A stretch of 37,029 bases of DNA from Opitutaceae bacterium (GTDB lineage Bacteria > Verrucomicrobiota > Verrucomicrobiia > Opitutales > Opitutaceae), in NCBI GenBank assembly GCA_025360455.1, contig JANYCF010000186.1, forward strand, positions 1 to 37,029. The letters are read 5' to 3'. Each line of letters begins with the position of its first letter. Position 1 is the first letter of the stretch. The notes beneath the pieces are model-generated. The model was not told the DNA's origin. It was given only the letters and a program-made list of their open reading frames with translations, and did not search any database. Both the position numbers and the translations under genes were made by a program. Below, in pieces: positions 32,566-37,029 of this stretch.

Positions 32566-32592
32566 CCGGCGAAGGCCGGCCCATGGAATGGC

Positions 32593-34848
32593 TTACTTGA
32601 CCGGCTTTGTAGGCGTCAACAATTTTACCAGTGCGGCCGGATCGCTGGTGGGCATCTGACAAACGAAGTTCTCACACACGTACGCGGTGGCACTGGTGAG
32701 ATCCTGCTCTGGGAAATCTGCCACGAGTGGCACGCGGGCGTTGTAGAAGGGCCGGCTCGCCCCATCGATCAACGCGAGCGCACGACGAGGCAGATAGCGG
32801 GGCCACACTTCCGCGAGAAGCCGTTGGGTCGCGGGCGAGGTGCGTTCGCCCTGAATTAAAATTTGTTTCGGCGAGCCATCGAGCCACGCGGCCGAGACGA
32901 GCATCTGGGGCATCGACAGAGGCGCACGCTCCAGTTGCGGACCGAACGCCCGTGCGGTGCGCCGGGCCAGCGCGAGAAATTCTTCCGAGTGCAACAACGC
33001 GCCGAGCCGCGCGAGATTGCGCACCGCGATAGAGTTGGCGGATGGTTCCGCGCCATCGTTTTCCGCTTTCAAGCGGAGCAGCACGCTGGGATCGCCGGCA
33101 GCGTTGGCGAAATATCCTCCCGCAGCAGTATCGTTGAACAATTGATTCTGTTTCTCCTGCAGCTGCACCGCCCACTCTAGCCAGCGCACCTCAAAAGTCG
33201 TCTCATACAGATCGAGCAGCCCTTGGATCAGATACGCGTAATCCTCGGCGAAACCGCGTTCATCGCGGACGCCCGCGCGATAACTGTGGGCGAGGCGACC
33301 CGTAGCGGCATCAAATAACTTGGCCTGCACAAAAGACGCCGCCCGCGTGGCGGATTCAGCCATGGCGGGATCACCGAGCACCTGCGCCGCCCGGGCGAAC
33401 GCGGAAACCGCGAGGCCATTCCAGGCCGTGACAATTTTCTCGTCGCGCATCGGATGCGGACGCTGCTCGCGAGCGACCGTGAGAGCGCGCGCGGCTGAAG
33501 CTAGGCGCGTGTGGACCACCGGTTCTTCCAATTTAAAATGCGTCGCTGTCTCGGTGTCAGTGTGGGCACGATAAAGAACATTCTGGTGGGCGAGCTCGGT
33601 GGCGGATTCGCCGGTGACATTGCCTTCAGCCTTCACGCCGTACGCATAAGCAAAGAGCGGAGCCTCGTCGGCTCCGAGAATTTTTTCGATTTCTGCGGCG
33701 GTCCAAACATAGAAGGCGCCTTCGCCGTGTGTGGAGGGATTGGCCGCAAATGAGCTATCCGCATCTTCCGCGGTGTAGAAGCCGCCGTCTGGATCGGTCA
33801 TTTGGCGATGCAGGTAGCCGAGCGTATCAGTCGCCGCCTCGCGCATCGCTGGCTCGGTGGAGAGTTGCCACGCGGTCAGGTAGACATTGGCGAGCTGCGC
33901 TTGATCATAGAGCGTTTTTTCAAAGTGCGGCACGCGCCAGGCCGCATCGACCGAATAGCGGTGAAACCCGCCACCGAGTTGATCGTGGATGCCACCCGCC
34001 GCCATCGCTCGCAACGTAGCCAGGGCCATACGCAGCGCGTCTTGCCGCTGCTCGGCATGGGTCGAGGTCGCCGCCACATCAAACAGAAACTCGAGGTTGA
34101 CCGGCATCGGGAATTTTGGAGCCGCATCGAAACCGCCGTGCGCCGAGTCGGAGGCACTCTTGAGCTGGTCGAAGGCCGTCTTCCGCAATGCCGCAAGCGG
34201 CAACTCGCCGGCCGGGGCCGTCGCTTGGGGATTTTCCGCCAGCGCGGTGAGCATCTGCTCGGAGCGTTGCAGGACTTGTTCGTGCTGCTTCGTCCAAAGA
34301 TCGGTCAAACGCGTGAGCATCGTCTTGAACCCGGGGCGGCCGTCGTGATCCTCGGGCGCGAAATACGTGCCGCCAAAAAACGGTTTCAAGTCGGGTGTGA
34401 GCCAGACCGACATGGGCCATCCTCCGCTCCCGGTGGACGCTTGCACAAACGCCAAGTAGACGCGGTCGATGTCGGGTCGTTCCTCTCGATCGACCTTGAT
34501 GCAGATGAAGTTTTCGTTGAGCTGCCGCGCGATCGCGGGATCAGAGAATGATTCCCGCGCCATCACGTGACACCAGTGGCAGGTGGAATAACCGATCGAG
34601 AGAAAGATGGGCTTGTTTTCCTTTTTCGCGCGGGCGAAAGCTTCGTCACCCCACGGATACCAATCCACCGGATTATCCGCATGCTGGCGCAAATACGCCG
34701 AGCGCTCATGGCTGAGCCGGTTGGGCTGGTGCACGGCGGGCGAGAATGCCGCCGCTTCCGGATCAGCCCGAAGCGAAGAGGCGTTCGGGAGAGCGAGCGC
34801 ACCGGCGAGCAACAACCAAACGGCGGAGGAGAGAATACGCGGAGGCAT
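32593..34848 (-). CDS. Exported DUF255/YyaL-type thioredoxin-domain protein
   Basis: The ATG at 34848 ([21 protein letters not shown]) is chosen because it starts a signal peptide; the 37 track residues before it are unlikely coding. The 751 residues begin, after the signal, with the DUF255 thioredoxin-like domain: [21 protein letters not shown], then [15 protein letters not shown] with two cysteines, [23 protein letters not shown]. The rest is an alpha/alpha barrel resembling N-acyl-glucosamine epimerases and six-hairpin glycosidases ([43 protein letters not shown]). Homologues include YyaL and human SPATA20, whose function is unsettled. Most relatives are cytoplasmic, so the export signal is a notable variation. 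It neighbours another thioredoxin protein on the opposite strand. Confidence 0.9.
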   Translation of the reverse strand: MPPRILSSAVWLLLAGALALPNASSLRADPEAAAFSPAVHQPNRLSHERSAYLRQHADNPVDWYPWGDEAFARAKKENKPIFLSIGYSTCHWCHVMARESFSDPAIARQLNENFICIKVDREERPDIDRVYLAFVQASTGSGGWPMSVWLTPDLKPFFGGTYFAPEDHDGRPGFKTMLTRLTDLWTKQHEQVLQRSEQMLTALAENPQATAPAGELPLAALRKTAFDQLKSASDSAHGGFDAAPKFPMPVNLEFLFDVAATSTHAEQRQDALRMALATLRAMAAGGIHDQLGGGFHRYSVDAAWRVPHFEKTLYDQAQLANVYLTAWQLSTEPAMREAATDTLGYLHRQMTDPDGGFYTAEDADSSFAANPSTHGEGAFYVWTAAEIEKILGADEAPLFAYAYGVKAEGNVTGESATELAHQNVLYRAHTDTETATHFKLEEPVVHTRLASAARALTVAREQRPHPMRDEKIVTAWNGLAVSAFARAAQVLGDPAMAESATRAASFVQAKLFDAATGRLAHSYRAGVRDERGFAEDYAYLIQGLLDLYETTFEVRWLEWAVQLQEKQNQLFNDTAAGGYFANAAGDPSVLLRLKAENDGAEPSANSIAVRNLARLGALLHSEEFLALARRTARAFGPQLERAPLSMPQMLVSAAWLDGSPKQILIQGERTSPATQRLLAEVWPRYLPRRALALIDGASRPFYNARVPLVADFPEQDLTSATAYVCENFVCQMPTSDPAALVKLLTPTKPVK

Positions 34849-35110
34849 AGGAAGAAGTCCGCTGACCGAACCGTGCATCGCGCAACCGAGCGCGCGACTC
34901 GAGGCAGAAACCGGACAAGTGCGCATGTTGGGCGATTCTCCCGCCGCCGGTCGATGCAAATCCGAATCAGCACCACGTACAAGTAGACGTATTGTTTTAT
35001 TACAGCAGACAAACTGAAGATTACTTTTTTCTCATTCGTTTCTGCCGAGCTGGAGGAGCGGCTTGATGCCCCGATTAATGAAAATTGCTCAAAGAAGAGA
35101 CGCCTCGTTG

Positions 35111-35175
35111 GGTAGGGCGAACCCTCCGGGTGAGCCGCTGGCTCCCTCGGCTCGGCAGGGACGCCTCGCCCTACC
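35111..35175. repeat. REP-like family B long hairpin
   Basis: GGTAGGGCGA (35111-35120) pairs perfectly with TCGCCCTACC (35166-35175). Inner GAGCC/GGCTC arms pair as well, and GGCAGGGACGCC carries the family B core. Confidence 0.65.
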
Positions 35176-35246
35176 TTCCAATCTGTTTTTGTCACTTCAA
35201 CAAGTAATCCTCATTGGTTGTTATGCGGTGCTCGAAAGTTATAAAT

Positions 35247-35270
35247 CGGGGCGTAAAACCCCTCCTACAG
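35247..35270 (-). repeat. REP-like family C element
   Basis: Minus strand TGTAGGAGGGGTTTTACGCCCCGA; GGGG/CCCC arms around TTTTACG. It is about 14 bases after the stop of the small hypothetical gene and shares the TGTAGGAG head with 36034-36056. Confidence 0.55.
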
Positions 35271-35283
35271 TTACCGCAAAAAT

Positions 35284-35700
35284 CTACTCACTCCGCTTCG
35301 AATCTTCAATGGCGAGCGTCTCTGGCTCCAGCGTGATCCCCGCATGCAGCAACTGACGCCGCAACGGACGCATGAACCGGGCCTCGATCGTTTCCAGCCG
35401 GAAAGTCGTAGCCTCGCCGTCTTCTCCCGTGACGAAGAAAAGCAACTCTTCCAGTTCCAGAATATCCTCATCGGTGAAATGCTCCTCGATCACGGATTGG
35501 CTGCACTCCAAGGCGGTGAGCACAGGCCAATAGCGTTCCGTCGAGGGATCGGCGGGCGAGAGGCAAACTTTGCCGCGCAGATTGGCATTCGTGATCCGCT
35601 CGGCATAATCGCCGAAACGGCGGTAAGCGTAAGCGAGGTTGGCGAGGCGCGTCTGCCGGAGCAGCGCTTCGCGTTGATGGAGAAGTTTGGAGAGTTTCAT
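35284..35700 (-). CDS. Small conserved-looking hypothetical protein
   Basis: I do not recognise it. The 138 residues start MKLSKLLHQREALLRQTRLANLAYAYRRF and look mostly helical and charged, with a middle HFTDEDILELEELLFFV segment and a C-terminal RRQLLHAGITLEPE. No signal peptide, membrane helix or metal motif is visible, so it is probably cytoplasmic. The start ATG at 35700 has a plausible context and codon use like its neighbours. It stands alone, with REP-like elements on either side, and is divergent from rsmH. Confidence 0.6.
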   Translation of the reverse strand: MKLSKLLHQREALLRQTRLANLAYAYRRFGDYAERITNANLRGKVCLSPADPSTERYWPVLTALECSQSVIEEHFTDEDILELEELLFFVTGEDGEATTFRLETIEARFMRPLRRQLLHAGITLEPETLAIEDSKRSE

Positions 35701-36033
35701 GGGATTATCCTCTGGGTTGATGGTTGGACTGCTGCCCCACGCGTCCGTTAACCAACGGACACGGGCCCACGGTTGAAACCTGACGGCACTCGGACACAGA
35801 CACTGGAAGACCGGACGATAGCCTTGCTGACCGTATCACTCGATACCCCGGCAACTACCTGAACGCGGTTCGGATATTTCCTGACCTGACACATGCAGAT
35901 ATCACTGACGCTGCAATAAACTGTCGCGCTGTCGGACTCAAATCACGCTTTCAACCGTGCATCTGAAGAACATTAACTAGTCAGTAATATGAATCGGCTC
36001 AATCGACCGATTCTCAAGCAGAATATTTTTATT

Positions 36034-36056
36034 TGTAGGAGCTTGCTTGCAGGCGA
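36034..36056 (+). repeat. REP-like family C element, copy 1 of the rsmH leader
   Basis: TGTAGGAGCTTGCTTGCAGGCGA; shares its head TGTAGG and GCTTGC with the next element. Confidence 0.5.
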
Positions 36057-36084
36057 CTCAGCACGTGGTCCGGCAGATCCCTAT

Positions 36085-36110
36085 TGTAGGTTGCGAGCTT
36101 GCCTCGCAAC
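36085..36110 (+). repeat. REP-like family C element, copy 2 of the rsmH leader
   Basis: TGTAGG followed by an 8-bp perfect stem, GTTGCGAG (36090-36097) and CTCGCAAC (36103-36110), loop CTTGC. Confidence 0.6.
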
Positions 36111-36118
36111 GTGGCGCG

Positions 36119-36133
36119 GCGAGATTTTCTCGC
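36119..36133 (+). repeat. Small hairpin in the rsmH leader
   Basis: GCGAGA-TTT-TCTCGC, perfect 6-bp arms, eight bases after the previous element and 35 bases before the rsmH ATG. Confidence 0.45.
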
Positions 36134-36167
36134 TGCGACCGGATCGCATCCACATAAAATTATTTCA

Positions 36168-37029
36168 ATGTCCGACTCGAATCCAGCCTCGCCCCCTTCA
36201 CCTGACGCCAACACCCCGACACCGCACCGCCGTCGTCCGCGTTACGCCGGGAAAAATCCGCGTCGCTTCGAGGATAAATATAAAGAGCTGAATCCCGCGC
36301 GTTACACCGAAGACGTGGCCAAAGTCATCGCTTCAGGCAAGACACCTGCTGGCAGCCACCGACCAATTATGGTCGCCGAAATTCTGGATGTCCTCGCTCT
36401 CCAGCCCGGCGAGCTCGCCGTCGATTGCACGCTCGGCTACGGCGGTCACGCCCGTGAATTACTGGCCCACGTCGCGCCGGAAAGCAGCAAGACTCGTGGC
36501 CGCTTGATCGGACTTGATGTCGATCCGATAGAGCATCCCAAAACCACCGCCCGCCTCCGCGCCGCTGGTTGGGGCGAAGACGTGTTCACTTCTGTGCGCA
36601 GCAATTTCGCCGGCCTGCCCAAGGTGCTCGCGCAATACGCGCCCGAAGGTGCCGATGCCATTCTCGCTGATCTCGGCGTCTCCTCAATGCAGCTCGACGA
36701 TCCCGCCCGCGGCTTCACTTTCAAAACCGACAGCCCACTCGATCTCCGTTTGAATCCGTCGCGTCCACCCTCCGCCGCCGAATGGTTGGCCAAGGTTTCC
36801 ACGGAGGATTTAGCCACCGCGCTTAAGGATAATGCCGACGAGCCGAACGCCGACCTGATCGCCCACGAACTCACCAACCGCCGGGCGCGCACCCCGATCA
36901 CCCGCACGCTGCAACTCGCCGAAGCGCTGCGGGAAATCTTGCAGACCCATAATCGCAGTCGCGACCGGGAGAAAAACGACACTTGCGTACGCCGGGTTTT
37001 CCAAGCACTGCGCATTGCGGTGAACGATG
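36168..37029 (+). CDS. rsmH: 16S rRNA (cytosine-1402-N4) methyltransferase RsmH, 3' end outside window
   Basis: Missing from the ORF track because no stop occurs before the window ends; I read the frame from the ATG at 36168 and found 287 open codons. RsmH (MraW) methylates N4 of C1402 in the decoding centre of 16S rRNA using SAM. The SAM-binding signature is clear: SHRPIMVAEILDVL, VDCTLGYGGHA (about 90) and GLDVDP (about 118), followed by ADLGVSSMQLDDPARGFTF and DSPLDLRL, then RVFQALRIAVND at the edge. An unusual Pro/Arg-rich N-terminal extension of about 65 residues precedes the conserved start. rsmH usually opens the division and cell-wall (dcw) cluster, so that cluster probably continues to the right. 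Three small hairpins lie just upstream. Confidence 0.93.
   Translation, partial: MSDSNPASPPSPDANTPTPHRRRPRYAGKNPRRFEDKYKELNPARYTEDVAKVIASGKTPAGSHRPIMVAEILDVLALQPGELAVDCTLGYGGHARELLAHVAPESSKTRGRLIGLDVDPIEHPKTTARLRAAGWGEDVFTSVRSNFAGLPKVLAQYAPEGADAILADLGVSSMQLDDPARGFTFKTDSPLDLRLNPSRPPSAAEWLAKVSTEDLATALKDNADEPNADLIAHELTNRRARTPITRTLQLAEALREILQTHNRSRDREKNDTCVRRVFQALRIAVND

Larger units (their letters stand above)
34849..35283. other. 435-base gap with REP-like elements
   Basis: Between the DUF255 start and the end of the small hypothetical gene. It contains the large family B hairpin (35111-35175) and a family C copy (35247-35270). ORFs across it are repeat-derived or low quality; no gene is supported. 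Confidence 0.5.
35701..36167. other. 467-base gap upstream of rsmH, rich in small hairpins
   Basis: No gene is supported. It includes the hairpin GTCCGTT-AACC-AACGGAC (35743-35760) and three family C-like elements ending 35 bases before the rsmH ATG. No mraZ gene is present here, although mraZ often precedes rsmH in bacteria. Confidence 0.5.

Noticed and set aside
1-37029. CRISPR array, tRNA/rRNA, prophage or intact insertion sequence
   Set aside because: No regularly spaced repeats, no cloverleaf-like pattern, no transposase, integrase or phage structural motif was found on either strand.

Overview
The window looks like a chromosomal segment of a Gram-negative bacterium from the Verrucomicrobia (PVC group), most likely an Opitutaceae-type organism. 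I infer this from gene style: a 1209-residue TonB-dependent receptor with a 'VLSPFLV ... GYSATNTLAGTRI' plug start, FG-GAP/ASPIC proteins, LacI and XylR-type regulators beside a GH97 glycosidase, a PPi-type phosphofructokinase, moderately high GC, weak Shine-Dalgarno signals and many short palindromic intergenic repeats. No search was run, so the taxonomy is inference.

Layout. 1-1580: 3' part of an unrecognised large conserved protein, ending at a strong hairpin terminator. 1667-4374 (minus): aldose-epimerase-like enzyme, a DsbA/FrnE-like thioredoxin-fold protein with one active-site cysteine, and an AsmA-like membrane-anchored protein. 4505-6346 (+): ParE-type topoisomerase B subunit. 6511-6999 (+): small membrane protein bracketed by a 34-bp imperfect direct repeat. 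7327-9756 (minus): STT3-like GT-C membrane protein, divergent from 9908-13603 (+), a secreted double FG-GAP/ASPIC protein with 7+7 Ca-binding-type loops. 13813-23237: carbohydrate-sensing and -use region (TonB receptor, XylR-like regulator, two overlapping LacI-type regulators, GH97 glycosidase). 23833-25752 (minus): Ig/FN3 repeat exoprotein. 26061-27281 (+): lipoprotein S41 peptidase with tricorn-like catalytic residues. 27423-28634 (minus): PPi-dependent phosphofructokinase. 29030-32565 (+): three closely spaced genes (exported lectin-like/TolB-propeller protein, sugar isomerase-like TIM barrel, exported double-thioredoxin protein). 32593-34848 (minus): DUF255/YyaL-type protein. 35284-35700 (minus): small hypothetical. 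36168-end (+): rsmH, cut by the window edge and absent from the ORF track.

How it fits together. The middle region reads as a sugar-acquisition module: receptor for oligosaccharide uptake, GH97 enzyme for cleavage, and three transcription factors of sugar-responsive families. A shared motif (ATTCACTC core) occurs twice between the divergent regulators and once just upstream of GH97, so it is a candidate operator. The rest is mostly core metabolism, envelope and redox genes. At least three families of REP-like hairpins sit in intergenic gaps, often within tens of bases of stop codons. No tRNA, rRNA, CRISPR array, intact IS or prophage was seen. I did not find a convincing new defence or mobile system; the most unusual items are the repeat families, the candidate regulon, the double FG-GAP/ASPIC protein and the lysine-less S41 peptidase.
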